The notes: generated by a model from the letters alone, not told the origin. A stretch of DNA of 64,000 nucleotides from Phytophthora sp. 'mugwort' (GCA_033558025.1 JAUCEF010000018.1:434001-498000), one strand, 5' to 3'; positions 29,198 through 42,583 are shown, counted from the first letter of the stretch. Numbers and translations: made by a program.

Positions 29198-30419
29198 TAG
29201 TCTGGATGTGGGCGATAAACTGCACTGCGGAGGCTTGATACAAAACAAAGGCTTTTGCGCGCGGAAGGCCTAGGGGAGCGTTACTTAGAGCTTACTTTAT
29301 ATTCGAATTTTGAAACCTTGCAAATACAAAAAGTAAGTACAGAAAACAGATAATACGGGAAAGTAAGCGTGAAGTAAGCGGTCAGATTCAATGAACCGGT
29401 ACTTTCGCATTTATCACTATATTGGATCAGGGGGATTGGGCAACGTTGCCTAAGGAAAATGACGTTATTCGAGCGGAAAGTAAGCGAAATGGTGTAGTCC
29501 CACCGCTCGTGGCATTTCCAAGTTGTGGACCACAGCATCACGCATCGTACGCACTGGGTTTCCTGAACCAAAAAGTGCAAATGAAGACTATCCGTGCGGG
29601 ACATATTCAGTGGAAAGACATATTTAGAGGAATGGGCTCCACATACAAACTCAAGTCAAGAGGCATCTGCGCGATCACTCGATACCTCCGAATCCACTCC
29701 ACCAACGCTGCGTAGCACACCTTATGCTGAAAAACGGGAAAGGCCTCTTTCAGATTAGCCATTTCGCGCGCTTCTCTAACCTCAGTGGCCAACACAGCGA
29801 CCGCACGAAGAACCCCATTTTGGAAAGCCCTCCGGGTCGTCGCTAGTGCGCTGCCAGAACGAGAGTCGCTAGCCACAGCCCACTCGAAGACGCACGCGTT
29901 GCGAACAGTGGATCACTTTTGATGGCAAGGAAGCAGAGAAAGCCGAAGAAGCGCAAGGAGGTCTCGGTCAGCGCCTGGACGGCTGCGCTAGCTGCAGTGG
30001 CCTACAAGTCTCGTATGAGGCTCTCCGCCGGCGCAAGAATGGCCTCGTGCCAATTGATGCACGTACTGGATCCCAACTCGTGTACGTTCGGAGGCGGCGA
30101 CCGAGGGCTGGTCGAGATAATCCACTATCGGGCTCTTCATGGAATGCGTATCGTTTCGGCGAGCGGTGATGCATGCTGCGCCAAGTAGCAGAGAAGACCG
30201 GTACTCGCCCATTGGCAGACGATTTCTCCAACAGTAAGTACGCGGTGGATAGCTCGCAATTCCTGGATGTGAACGATGAGCATGCACGACAAACACCAAC
30301 ATCAGACTGTGAAAACGAAGAGGGTGCTTCGACGAGCGGTGAAACGGAAAGCAAAGGAAGAGCTAGACGCTGCACGCACGAAGAGGAAGGCCGGGGGGGG
30401 GGAATGAAGTCGGTGTTGA
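29198..30419. other. Start of repeat-rich region, no gene recognised
   Basis: Between the cyclin gene and the first hAT relic are short open frames on both strands with no recognisable family. The run of 10 G's near 30390-30400 and broken frames suggest decayed repeat DNA. Confidence 0.4.
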
Positions 30420-31660
30420 TTAGACTTCGCTTGGTACTGCGATGCGCCGGAGTTTGAGAACTTGCTTAGCGGACGACACCGTTGTCGCCTCTGAGCTGCT
30501 GTCAACCTCTGCTTCTTCCGCCACTCCACCTTCGGGCATTTGGAGCCTGGTGCTTGCTACCTTGTCCGCCGGTGACAACCTTCTACCAGACTGCAACTTG
30601 ATCACGGCACGTTCAAACACGGCGTTGTTTATGATGGATGTGCTCGCACTTAGATACTTCTTCGTGACTGGATAACACTAAATGCAATGGTCGAACAAGG
30701 CGCGAACCCCCAGCAGGGTCAGAAACTCGAGCGTCACACTATCCAGCTACACCAAGCCCTTCAGCAGCTCCATCACTTCCATTGCTTCCGTAGCCGTCTG
30801 CATCAGCTTTTCCACCCCGCAATTTCACTGCAGTCGTCGTGTACATTCGGCGCAGAGCAGGGATAAGCTCGTTGCAACGTTTCAGCATCTTCATCATGCT
30901 GCTCCGCCGGGTCACGTTCTTGAACTTCAAGTGCGCGTCAGTTACTGTAACTAAGCAAGGTCGCCCTTTAGCTGACGAGAACTTCAACACGAGCATATTA
31001 GCTTTGACAATCAGTTCGCTGTGATCTTCTAGGAAAAGCTGAACGACCAGGTTAAACTGATGACTGGCACACCCAACGAAGGGAATGCCACCATGGTCCC
31101 CAATATACTGGTTCACCAAGCAGTTGTCGCCAATGAGAAGCAGCACGCTCGACCATGGACACTCAATTTCGCTGAGCGTATCAGCGATGAAGTTGTTGAT
31201 GCTTTGCGCGCTGAGATCGCTTTCATCATCAAGCGGAGAAAGGGCCAGCAGCGCCCAGCATTTGGGGATAGTTCTCATCGCGGCAAACACTGCAAAAAGA
31301 TCAACGTAGTAGATCCCTGCTGTCGTCCACCAGTCGAGGACTAAGCCACATGACGGGGAAGGTGCGTTTTAGGAAAGCTTCCACCTTTATCATGATGGCT
31401 CACATGTCTTCAGCGTCCTTCGGATACACGGGGGAGCTTGGTCCATGCTAGAGTATGAGGATCCTCACAGAAGCTGAGGATCAGCGCCTCATGACGATCC
31501 GGTTGGCCCACTTGTTGAGCGACCACTTTAGTCTACTTGAAGAAAAATACTAAACCCTGCTGGTCGAGCCCCACCAGATCGACGACTTTACAAAGCAAAT
31601 CACTGATGGAGTTTTCCATACAGTCCTGGCAAAATCAATCCGGCCCTCCCTTCCGAATGT
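30420..31660 (-). pseudogene. Degenerate hAT-family transposase
   Basis: Minus-strand pieces in shifting frames resemble oomycete hAT transposases. At 30739-31344 are WALLALSPLDDE, IGDNCLVNQYIGD, FVGCASHQFNLVVQLFLED and MMKMLKRCNELIPALRRM, the catalytic-core pattern of hAT (BED-type) transposases. At 30420-30620 a C-terminal segment has KLQSGRRLSPADKVA. Upstream, beyond 31345, the frame is broken by stops and shifts. No intact transposase remains. The 5' side runs into the large inverted repeat at 31627-32037. Confidence 0.7.
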
Positions 31661-32037
31661 AGCTCAGTCAATTCTACAGATCTGCCACCGCGGTTAGTAC
31701 GATCTTTAGATGATGGCAGAATGACGACACTTGGGCTAACAACTGCATTTTTGTGGTTTGTGGGGTAACTTCCATACAATAAACCGCTTTGACATGTGGT
31801 CCAAACTTCTGGTCACCACAACCTGTATTTAAAACTAAGACAAATGTGACGAAACGATTGTATATGTAGTGTCGTGCAGTCCAGCGAGGGGGTTGGTGGG
31901 CAAACCACAAAAATGCAGTTGTTAGCCCAAGTGTGGTCATTCGTGCCATCATCTAAAGATCATACTAAATCGCGGTGGCAGATCTATAGAATTGACTGAG
32001 CTACATTCGGAAGGTGGGTGCCCGGATTGATTTGGCC
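31627..32037. repeat. Large inverted repeat (arms about 134 and 137 bp, spacer 140 bp)
   Basis: The left arm (31627-31760) contains ccgaatgtagctcagtcaat and ttgggctaacaactgcattt. The right arm (31901-32037) carries their reverse complements. The arms are nearly identical with a few substitutions. Both outer parts also carry hAT coding remnants: the right arm and its flank read RIDLATTVFSFIENYGLELS on the plus strand, and the left arm reads RIDFARTV on the minus strand. This is either a foldback element or an inverted duplication of part of the hAT relic. Confidence 0.85.
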
Positions 32038-32130
32038 ACGACGGTATTCTCGTTTATAGAGAACTACGGCTTGGAGCTCTCTCACCGCACGGTGCTCGAG
32101 CCGTTAAAGGCATCACAAACCAAATTTCCG

Positions 32131-33829
32131 TGAAGTACAATGAGCATCTTTCCCGTTTCTTCTTCTTCGCTTCGCTTGGCACAAGGGAATACTTTTAATT
32201 ATATATGAACTTCCATGAGTTATAGGTGATCTTTGGGAGAGGCATTAAACTGACGTGCACCACACAAAAAATGTGCACTAAAAATAACACAGTTCAGTAG
32301 GGCAGAAGTCGAAGAGTCGTTGTCCGGATAAAACATGGTGTCTGTTCATTGTGTGCAGTCGGAAGACGCCGCTGAACACGACATGGGAGAGCACGCTCAT
32401 CGTACTGAGAACCCGTATTCGAGCATGGGGCCGTCCCGTTACGCTAGCGACACGACCCTCGTGCTCTCAGATCTTGAAAACTCGCGTGAGCAAGTCGCCG
32501 TCGAATTTAGGTGGTAGCCATGCCACAGCGCTGACGGGCGGGCGGGTTGATGCCAGACAGCGTGTGCGATTTGCAGGGATATTTTAGCCTCGTACCCTTC
32601 GTCCCACGGCCGAGGGTCAGCACGAAAGCGGTGATGAGGCGGGAAGCGCTAGGGACGTCGACTCGGACGGCTTCAGCCACGGGTTTGTAAGTGAACGCCC
32701 AACTCTGCGAGCACGGCTTGACACCCGCCGGCAGAAAACGACTCGCCACAGGGAATAGACTAGAAAACAATAAACTCGCCAGGCGAAATAGACTCGTTAT
32801 AAGAACAGCCGTCGCCAGCCCGACAACGCTCATCGGCATGCCAAGGAGCGCCAGCCAGAGTTGACCGCCAGCGAGAAGAATCCAGCGACTGAATTCCAGC
32901 GGCGATAATGCCTCGGACCACGCGCCCAGCGGAGGACGCGTGAGAGTGGACGCGTCTAGTGCACCTAATGGGAGTCGATGGAGCGTGGACTCCTCTCTTG
33001 TGGCCTTGAGTGACGGTGGAGCTGCAGGATTCTAGTGTAGAGGCAGCAACATGTCTAATATTGGCAGAACTACGTCAAAACTCGACATGTATTTAGTCAT
33101 CATGAACTGTGCGACAAGAAATGACGCAAATTGTGCATGATATACTTTTTGAATGCTTCACCTATGTCTCCAAGCACAACTTTCAGTCAAGAACGGACAC
33201 GGAAGGAGTGATCCTAAAAAAGAAAACACGTTGGTTGACGGCGATCGTGGTGAGGAACAAGGCCTCAACCTAGGCGAACAGCCCTTCAATTTCGATCTAG
33301 ACGTGATGACCTATAAGTTAAATATTAAGTGGACGGCAGACGTTTACATCTACGCGAGCCACATCTGCTGTGCCCACCTCATCATGATTACAAGGTACTA
33401 GCTCCGCCAGTCTTCGACGTGTCTGAGAAGCACAAGCATTGTGGAATTGAGTCCGAGCGCCAGTGATTTGGCAACGCGGCTGAGTATCGGCAAAGAATTA
33501 GAGATCTGGCGCTCGGGAATGTGAAGCCCTGGCCATCTGGACTACAGTGGCGGAGAATTTTCGGAAATGGGCATCAAACGTTCGTTCATACAAAACAACA
33601 ACATAGCCACAATTTTAGATCATACAAACAACAAACTTTACATTCACGATGACGAACAAAAACCTTCTCGTCTGGGTTCACAAACATCTTTGCCAAACAA
33701 GATCCGAATTAAATCTAAGCGGACGAGAGCTCACGGAAATGTAATTCACAAGTTGATCATATTGAAATTCTTCTGACAAGGTGACACAATGCCTTTATTT
33801 ATTCGACGCTAGCTGCCTACAATAACGCT
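32131..33829. other. Repeat-rich sequence, no gene recognised
   Basis: Short frames occur on both strands (for example 32507-32839 minus and 33153-33401 plus) but none shows a recognisable domain. Probably transposon debris. Confidence 0.35.
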
Positions 33830-34079
33830 GCAATTGCGGCCCGAAGCCAGCTTGCCGACCTTGCTTGCTCAGCTGACGGCACATACAAAATTCATTGCGG
33901 TGGTTGGGTGCTCGCCATTTTTGGCGTAGTCGGCGTGGTATATGATGCATCAAAACGCGAGTATGTCCACCGTTTCTTATTGGGCCTACGCGCTTGTCCG
34001 AACGGAACCGCAGTATGCATATTCTATGCTGTTCTCGACGTTCAAGAAGTTTGCAAAAAAAAACAGTTATGGACGTTGA

Positions 34080-34089
34080 CCTCGACGTC
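34080..34089. repeat. Target-site duplication, left copy
   Basis: The sequence cctcgacgtc here is repeated exactly at 36988-36997 on the other side of the inserted MULE. A 9-11 bp duplication is typical of MULE insertion. Confidence 0.85.
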
Positions 34090-36987
34090 GGGATCTCGTA
34101 TTCACTGCCACCCCAATTTGTATCCGCTGCCACCCCATAGTAAACCCGAGTACCTAAATCGACCGTTCAGGATGGATACGTGCACCTGTGTAAGCGCAGG
34201 CAGGGCAGCTCGCGCCGCAAGTGCTCGATCTTTCATCTTCTAGCTCGCAAATCTTCATAAGCTCGTTTAACAGGGGGTCAATAATGGAGGACTGAGCACG
34301 TCGCAGTTGCCGTCCGAGATACTGCTGGTAAGAGAGTATGTGGTGTACTACTCACCACAGTTTGTTGCAGGCGATGCGCGGGGCTTCTATATTGCCCGAG
34401 TGCTGGAAGTCCTCGATAAGGGCAAGGAGTGGCCACTTCGACTCGACAGTGGGAGCTACTACTACATGCAACTGCAATGACCAAGCGCTTGGCGACGCGA
34501 GAGGGCTATCTACTCGAACACCCTCGCGGCTATTGAAGAAAGGTCCGGCCTTGCTACCTCATCGGAAGCAGTGTTGTAGGTATCACCAGGGTAGACATCC
34601 TCAACGCTAGCCTAGCTTGAGCACAGCGCGAGGCTTTTGGCCACGTTCGCCAGCAGGAAGCGCTTTCGGCTTGAACCAAATCCAAGCCCCAACCTCGTCG
34701 GCCCGAGACTACGGCTCTGTCTCCGAAGCAAGCAAGCGCCCTGCTGGCGACTGTACCAAACTGTCGACTCCCTCAATTCCAACAAAACGTGCGAAGACGC
34801 AGCGGCGTATTGGACTATAAGGCTGTAGGCATAAGCAGGCGCGAGTTTTCTAGGAGGTTACGAACATAATTCAATCGTTTGCACTCCTCCTACTCGTACA
34901 ATTACCATATCGACGGCAACAACGATAGTGGTGTTTGCTGCGGCAGCCGTAGAGATATTTCGGACGAAGGAGACTGTTGTAGTAAAAAATACAGATTCTC
35001 TGGAAGCTGCTGCAGGATTAGCTTAAATCCTGATGACAAGCGCCGAGTGCCGTTCACGCCACAACCATGACGTCGCTTTCTCCCCCGCCGTCGCTGCGAA
35101 TGTCACTGCCTTATTTTCAACGGCCTAATATCCTTGGGAGGAGTGGTTGCGGTTAATCCGTCCTATCGACCCACCAGTGTGCGTTGCAATCTTCTAGCGT
35201 TAGTGGTTGACGAGCAGGGCAGCTCGATGCAGTGTATGAGCGCACGGTAATCCTGTCGAGTTCGAAAGAGATCCAGTGCACGGGCGCACAAGCAATTCTG
35301 TGTTACGCCGAACATCATCACATTGAAGTAGTGCATAGGAGATAACAAACGAAGTTCTCGGCTTCGCAGCTCGTACTCATATTCTGATGCAGCATGTACT
35401 ACACGCAAGAAAACGCATCGCAAAAATCTCGATGCGCTGCTGAATCTCTGTGCTGAGGAGCCCTCGATCGAGATTGTAGCGGGTCCGTCTCGCATGGAAA
35501 GCTGCATTTCCGAGCGTGGCTCTCAACGTCTTTGATAATATGCCATAGGCAAATAAAAGAAGGGATGGACGGGAACACTTGCTCCAGTGCGTGAAGCAAC
35601 GACAAGTCTCGATCAGAGAAAAAAACTCGTGGGCACTGAACTTCTTTCTCCAGCATCAACGTCTTCAACTGCTCCATTGCCCATACGTAGTCTGGTATCT
35701 TCTCGTCGCGTAAGAAATTTTGAGCTATGTGAATTGTCGAATTCATGCCCGTCACTCCCACTACATTCAGCAACGGTATACCAAACCGATTCGTCCGATA
35801 AGTGCAGTCCATCAAGACGATGTCGGGGTTCTCGCGGTATATGTCCACTGCATCGTGGAAGGCGAAAAACAAGTGCGAGAGACGATTGGTTTCATCGGTT
35901 TTGTGGCGGACGAAGTAAAGCCAGTCCTTAACTTGGTTAGTAAGAATTTAATGCGTGTCTGTCCTTGCAGCACTCGCTTCACGTATCGACGCCGCTCATT
36001 GCTCACATCGTTCGATGTGGTGATCGTTGCCGGCGACTCGATCAGCACACGCGCCAGCGTCTGAGCAGTCCAGGTAATGGTCTCAGCATCGGTAGCAATG
36101 GAGCGACGAATCTCATCTGTTCGAGAAGCTCGTCGGAGATGAGGTGAGCAACAGGACCCCTAGTGAGGATGATTGTGTTCAATGGCTGGCCGCGATGCTC
36201 AATTTGCCAGCGCTCTGAGATCCCATTTTCACCACGCACGCGAACTAGCTGTAGCCGCATCGGACAACCACAGCGTCGTGAAGTCGCGTTAGACCGCATT
36301 CTGGGACCTGGTCCCGCATACGTTCGCCTTTTGCCGTGGCGGTGGCACGCAAGAACTACGCGCTGAGGATTCTTCTGCTCTGTTTTGTCGTACTTGACGC
36401 TGCAGCTGACTAGTGCGTAGCCATACTTGGCTGCGACGCCGTTTGCCGCTGCGTGAGCAGATTTCGCTGAAACAAAGGACGACTCCGGGTGGCATGGCAG
36501 TGTCCATTCACGCTGCCTTGAAATCGGAATACGCGTTTGCTCGCCGACCAGCGCTTTCTCTTGTGCACCGGGGTCCGACAGCTGCACTTGAAATCCCCAC
36601 TGCTCATCGAAGGGCGGCTCCATTTCTGGCACGGCATCGTCCAACCGCAACTGCTCGCTATGCATCTCGAGCGCTTGCTAACCGAACTGCTCTTGATCGC
36701 TGACCTGCTACTGCGCGCTGATTCGAGGCTCGAACTGAACTTGCTCGTCGCCCCGAACATTAGAGCCGAGAGGGTCTGGATCGAGCTGCTCGTAGGGGCG
36801 AAATGAGGGGCATTGCGTGCAAGAAGAGAAGTGTCAAGATCGGCGCTTGGTTTCCACGGATCTTTCATGTTAACGGTCGCGAAGGTGAACGGTCATGATT
36901 GTCCATGGAAAGGTCGCGCAGGGTGGCAGCGGATACATATTAGGGTGGCAGCGGATACGAAATGGGTGGCAGTGAATACGGTCTCTC
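34090..36987 (-). mobile_element. Younger MULE/FAR1-like transposon inserted in the old MULE
   Basis: The ends are inverted repeats: the left end has gtattcactgccacccc then gtatccgctgccacccc, and the right end has the matching complement. A 10-bp direct repeat flanks them. On the minus strand, 36042-36665 encodes a FAR1-type DNA-binding region (KYGYALVSCSVKYDK and RRCGCPMRLQLVRV). 35399-36048 encodes the MULE transposase core: VLMDCTYRTNRFGIPLLNVV, then FFSDRDLSLLHALEQVFPS with the second Asp, and SFICLWHIIKDVES. The two parts are in different frames and the C-terminal portion is broken, so the element is not autonomous. The left third (34090-35160) has only short frames, including a plus-strand piece near 34320-34480 with VYYSPQFVAGDARGFYIARV, of unknown family. 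Confidence 0.85.
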
Positions 36988-36997
36988 CCTCGACGTC
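36988..36997. repeat. Target-site duplication, right copy
   Basis: cctcgacgtc matches the copy at 34080-34089 exactly and closes the inserted MULE on the right. Confidence 0.85.
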
Positions 36998-38200
36998 AAA
37001 CTCGGCTCGTTGGACCATTCCGGTGTAATTGTTTGGGACATTTGAAGAAGTGTGGCCCTCAATTACTCTGCCTTCTTGTTCGCCTCGTCTGTTGCGAAGA
37101 AGCAAGCTCGAGAATTGGCACCACCTGGCTTTTTCGAATACCAAAGAAGACTTGAACTTGCTACATAATGCACGCAGCGAAAAACAATTCTGGTCTATGG
37201 CCAAAGCGGTGTTGAAAAACTGGCGACAGAATGATGCAGCAGATTTTGCGGATAATTGTGAGTGTTTGTATCTGGATCAACGCTGGTTCCGTTGGTTCAT
37301 TACGGCAGCTGGTACGGGTGATGTTGTCCCTCGGCAACCAGCTATCGAAGCTCACAACAAAGCTGCCAAGGCAGCCATATCGGACATTCTTAGGTCCAAT
37401 ACGGCACGAGGTTGGATGAAGCTATCCCTCTTATTGCTGACGGAGGTGGGCATCGCACATGTGTGGGTGCAATTGCGCACTACTGTGAAGGGCCGACACC
37501 CACCCCCATGGTTGTGAAGGCTCACCGCCTGAGTGCGATTCGAGATAGCCACTTATCAAGCATGAGGGCTCCGGCCCGCGTCGAAAAAGCATCTCGATCC
37601 TTTTAAATTCCAACGGGACTATGGTTTCCCTCCCGATGCAAACGCTGATCCCGCTACCGCATTTCCAGTGACTGATGCAAGAGGGAAGATGTACGATTTG
37701 TTTTTCGTACGTACAATGCTCTTGTATCAGTCGTTGGACCAATGTGTGCTGCACATGCAATGTTTTGCTGACGGGATGATCTGTAGTTTTCTAGATTCTC
37801 CGACGTAGACGCGTCTCCGAGTGAATGGATGTGAAAACGATGTACTCAGCTCTGGCTTCTCTACATTGTGTGAAATTCTCCATGACGATCCACTCGAAGA
37901 GTTTGCATTTACCACGCACTGGGCAGTTACTCAGGTGAGATGGACCACGTTATTGGGTATGTGCATCCGTTAACCATTGCGCTTTAGATTAAAGCAGTAT
38001 GGGCGAAGCTCAAGTGCGACTGCCGTTCGCACGCGGAAACAGGATGGTTGTGAGTGTGCTTGCAAAACTCATGATACTAGGAACAACCAGTCTCGCAGAC
38101 CGCGTGCAGCGCCCGCCCACCAAGCGTCCGCGAGGTCGGCCTCCAGCAATTCCTCGTGGTCTAACTCGGGACACGTATGGTGAGGCAGCGAGTAGTTGAG

Positions 38201-40625
38201 ATAAGCGTATGCACCAGCGACGAGGAACCAGCTTCTGAGCTACATATTTGCACAAACTATACTCATGAGGATTAAAGATGAAATTGCACTAGCCGTTCGT
38301 TGGATTACATCGGTTTGGAGCCAACGTGGTCTAATGCTCACGACTCCAGCAGAGAAGGGAATAGGATGTGGTTGCAGAGCACACACCAGATGCACATACC
38401 CGGATTAAGAACCCCAGCGCAAGAATACCTTCCACAGTCGAGACTCATTCCACCTGAGTGGGTTGAAGCACATCTGATCGCTTAGATAAGATATCTCCAA
38501 AAGCAGATGCCACCCTGCACATGCGCCTCAACGTCGTCCTCAGGTGCAATGATAGTCAATAAAAATGCACATGGATTAAATGCAACCCTCGGCAAAGGCC
38601 GGTTCTGCTACAACCTGCGCGGCAACGAACGGAACAGGTGTCTGGCATCAGGCTACATAAACCTGATACCGCACTGGGTGTGGCTAGAAGGACCAGTACA
38701 CATCATATCAGGGCAACTTAAGTCACTGGATCCAAGACTTTGTAGCCGAAAAAAGCAAGCCATATCTTCTAGCGGATCCGACGAAACATCTAAGCGGAGA
38801 CGCTAAGCACTAATACATTATAATTTGGACAATTTTTATTACCTTTTTTCTAGGAATTGCAGTTTTATTAGTGCTCTCGGTTGTACACATACAATATAAT
38901 CAGGCCCTGATTTTAACGGCAGCCGTACGAAATTGTTAAAGACCTCTAGTACCTTTGGTCCTATATATTTTATGCGTATCTGGTTCAGCTGCAAGAAACT
39001 GCACGCGTCATTTTCACATTGTTAATATTATCTAATATCACTATGCGTGACACACCCCAGTCGTTAAAGCAGCACAAGGATGGTTAGGGTTAAAATGCGG
39101 GGGGGGGGATGAATGCCAACTCGCTGGGCAAGCCCAAACTACGCCTGCGTTCTAGGGTTCGTGTGCGAAGGAAAACGCAGGTAATATCGTTGTAGGTCTC
39201 GCTCAGCTATTGTTCTGTCAATTTCTTAGGTCGTTTGTGGTGATACAGGGCACTAGATTTATTGCCGGTATTAAGGACACTCATCCTGGCAAATATTTTA
39301 AATTCATGTTCAAATCCATACTCTAATTACGAAAATTATTGTGTCGCTTGGAGTCGTATGATGCTGCCCAGAGGCTCTTGTGCTGCCCCGGTATTGCGAG
39401 AAATGCTGTCGCATTGTGGTTGTGTTGCAGTAACGCCGTTCGATACAGGGTGATTTACGAAAATACGAAAATTGGAATATCTTGTGACGCGTATCAGTCT
39501 AGTTTGTAATTGTAGGGCGATCCGCAGGGTTTATCTGTCAATTTTCGAATAGATTCAGTTTAGCTGAATAAAAACGATCGCGTTAGACACGATTGTTTTT
39601 CGGCGGCGCCGTAATAGTCCAAAATATTTTCGTTATTTTGAGGTACCCCCCTCTCCCTGACATATGGTTTTTGGCTATCTAAATCGAGACTAAAAAACAG
39701 AGCGTCCTTCGGCATCGTGGAGCACGGTATCTACTGCATTATCTACGAAACTGCTGTGATAGTGATGTGGGCGTGGCGTCAGGTTACGACATCACGTAAA
39801 TCATCTCTCCGTCGCATCCTTCTGCCATTTTAGTCGCCATCGCATTCTTCAGGTGGCAGCCTACACTATTAAATAAATTAATCGATAGCAACGGTCGTAA
39901 GTCAAGTCGGTGTTTGGTGGTCAATTCGAAAGTGTTCTTAATTTTATATTCCCGCATTCATCATATACCTGTTTGCTACGTGCTTGTAGCACGGGGAGGA
40001 ATGCTGTTAGGGAAACCCCTTTAACCTGAATAACTCCTGCCGACCCTATCAATCTCTCAGCCGATAGGGCGTATAAAGCTTGGTGCACTTGGTCCTGCTC
40101 AGTCTTTCTGTGTATGACCGAGACATTGACGCGAAAATTTCCCTTTTCCCAGAGATGGCCCACGGCGACAAGATGTATACCTTTCTCGTGTACTTCCGAC
40201 GGGATTGTCATACCCCCCGGGATTCACGCTTCGTGTCAATCACTAGCGATCGTCGGCTTGACGATCTTCTGTTGAGATATTGATTATCTTACTTGTAGCA
40301 AGTACATCCTTCACCCAAGTACGGACAACGGCATACAAAGCCGGCAGACATACAAAGCCAGACATACAAAGCCGGCAACAGGCATAGGCAGCCGGGGCTC
40401 CATACAAAATGTAAAATTACTTTAGCGAATCAGGTTTCGAGAATATTCATTTATTTAGCGATATGTAAGTCTTCGGCTAGTAGTACTAATGCTAATGCTA
40501 ACCAACTCTAGAAAACGGTTAATATCATTAGCATTCGTAGTTGAGCGAAGGCATTTGTAGTGCCTAGTAATAGTACTACTAACAAGCTACTAACGAGGTC
40601 GAATCGATGTCTACCACACTTGCCG
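38201..40625. other. Repeat-rich sequence, no gene recognised
   Basis: No protein family is recognisable in this 2.4-kb stretch. It includes a short tandem array of catacaaagccggcag-like units at about 40330-40380. A loosely palindromic pair lies at about 40486-40540, with ctaatgctaatgctaacc facing ggttaatatcattagcat. Confidence 0.4.
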
Positions 40626-42583
40626 CTAGGTTTGCTCCATGTCCTTGAGCTCAAGACGGTTGTGGCGCAGTATTAGCTGCCGTTGCGACCGTTCGTTGTC
40701 ATCCCTCGTTCGCAGGGGTTCATGATAAATGCACCTGTATAAAACACACGTTCTTGGAACGCCGTTGAACATCCACGACTCGGCCTGACGCGCGCAAGTT
40801 TCCCGATTGAAGGGAATTTTGCTTGGCCGCACTCAGAAAACCAGCGACACACATCGATTTGCTGGCATAGATACTTGAGGTTCCACACACGGACATTCGC
40901 TTCTTGTCACGCATGCTCAACTTGGCCAAGAGCTGTCCTTTGTTGGATACTGCGATTTCACCACTTCCGCCCACTCGACTCGAAGGTCTAGCTGCTCCTC
41001 CAACAGCGCATCCGCTTTGACGTTAAGTGTAGCATTGGCTGTGCGTTACTCGGCGGAGGCCGAGATACCTCTTTCCCATACAACAAGCCCAACGCAGAGT
41101 CAGAAAGCCATCTCATCATATCCGGCCCCTCGTTTTCATGCAACGCTTTATAGAACACCCGGTATTCAATGCGCAGAAGCGCCTTCGTCTCCTTTAGCGT
41201 TTTGTTGGTGACTGCTTCCGCACTGTCGGGAATGCGCAGATATTGCTAGGCAGCCGTCTTCGTCCCCAGGTCTAGAAGCTATGCCATGCCCATTGGTACA
41301 TATGGCTTTGGTAACCGCTCAGCTATCTGATGTAGTGTACGCATAATGCAGCGCTGAGCTAGCTCAGACAAATCTGACAGAGTCAGCTTAACGCGCGGGT
41401 GTGTCGCATTGGTCTCACTGTCACAAGCGCTTTTCAAGCAGTAGGACGAAAACTTGTACGAATTCATTCGGACGGAAATTATGCGCAGGATCACGTACAT
41501 AGTGAAATAAAGCATCATTGCCGATTGAGACTCGACCAGGGCTAACTCCGCTACTCGTTGCATGACTGCCTCCATTTGAACCACTAGTTCCCACTCCGCA
41601 GGTGTGAAATAGCGTTGAAGATATCCTTTTCCCACTTCCTTACATTCAGGTGTTATCCCAGAAGTCCTGAAAAGCCGGATAGTGATAATTGATCGCCAAA
41701 ACAACTCGATAGTAGAAGCCGCCCGAACGTCGATATCAATCATAGTTGCTAGCACAGGTAGCTTGTGAAATCGCTGAACCTCTGAAAGTTGGGCTACTCG
41801 CTCGGGTGCTTTGCTCGAAACGAAGAAATTGTTGAGCGCGCGCAGCTTGCGAATCACTATACTGCCTTCCAACAATGTTCCACTATTTGTCACTACAATT
41901 CTCTTCTTGACGAACACTTTGTCTTTGTATCCTCCCCGTACTCATTCCGCAAGTTCTCCTTTAGTCCAAATACCGTAGCCAATACACAGATTGAGGGAGT
42001 GCATCATGTAATCAGTTTGCAGTGTGGCGTCGAACTGGCTCGAAATTTTCCTAACTGCTGCGGCAGTGGCTGAGATAGTAAACCGAGCCATTTAGCTCAT
42101 ATTCAACCGATATCGAGCTTTCAATTGCTCAACCAGCAACGCGGCCACCTCGCCGGAGCCATGACCGTCGTTCGTTACTTCCGTAAGAAGGGCTAGACGA
42201 CGCGGCAGCCACAGACGATCGATGAAGCTGCAGGATGCACCAACAATACTGTTATTTGAACTGTTAGTACACACGTCGTGCTCCACTGTCATGAGCGGGG
42301 TCTCATGAAGCTCCTCGAACGATTGGGTAGGCAGCTCGGAGGCATCTTTCTCGCAGTTGTTGTAGTTGTTGTCCAAGTTGTTGTTACATGTCTTGCTCGA
42401 TGATATGGTAACATATGGGTCTCCCGTCACGCCGACGAGAAAGGCGTGAAAGGCTGGTGTGGTCATCGCTTTGGGCAACGTCGATCTCCGTGGCCTGGCT
42501 CGACCATGATACACCACAGAGGCTACTAGGCGTAAGCTCCTGGGAGTCGCTATCAGCGTTGAAGGATTTGGTGACGCATGCAC
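40626..42583 (-). pseudogene. Second degenerate hAT-family transposase
   Basis: Minus-strand segments in several frames resemble a second hAT family. Near 41920-42060 is DYMMHSLNLCIGYGIW, the His-containing core strand. At 41279-41917 are LRALNNFFVSSKAPERVAQL, FHKLPVLATMIDIDVR and YLQRYFTPAEWELVVQMEAV. At 40626-40890 is the C-terminal dimerisation region with FPSIGKLARVRPSRG, STAFQERVFYTGAFIMNP and RTRDDNERSQRQLILRHNRL. Frame changes between segments and internal stops show decay. The N-terminal piece at 42092-42583 is assigned only by position. Confidence 0.7.

Larger units (their letters stand above)
33830..38200 (+). mobile_element. Old MULE (Mutator-like) transposase gene, interrupted and decayed
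   Basis: Plus-strand remnants flank a younger insertion at 34090-36987. On the left, at about 33870-34080, ADGTYKIHCGGWVLAIFG resembles the MULE catalytic strand with its first Asp. On the right, 37029-37517 contains HNARSEKQFWSMAKAVL, QRWFRWFITAAGTGD and PRQPAIEAHNKAAKAAI, a typical MULE C-terminal segment. Frames then break, and near 38090-38160 an AT-hook-like KRPRGRPPAIP appears, as at the end of many MULE transposases. Joining the flanks across the insertion restores a readable context (GSLDHSGVIV). Its own terminal repeats were not identified, so the outer limits are approximate. Confidence 0.65.
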
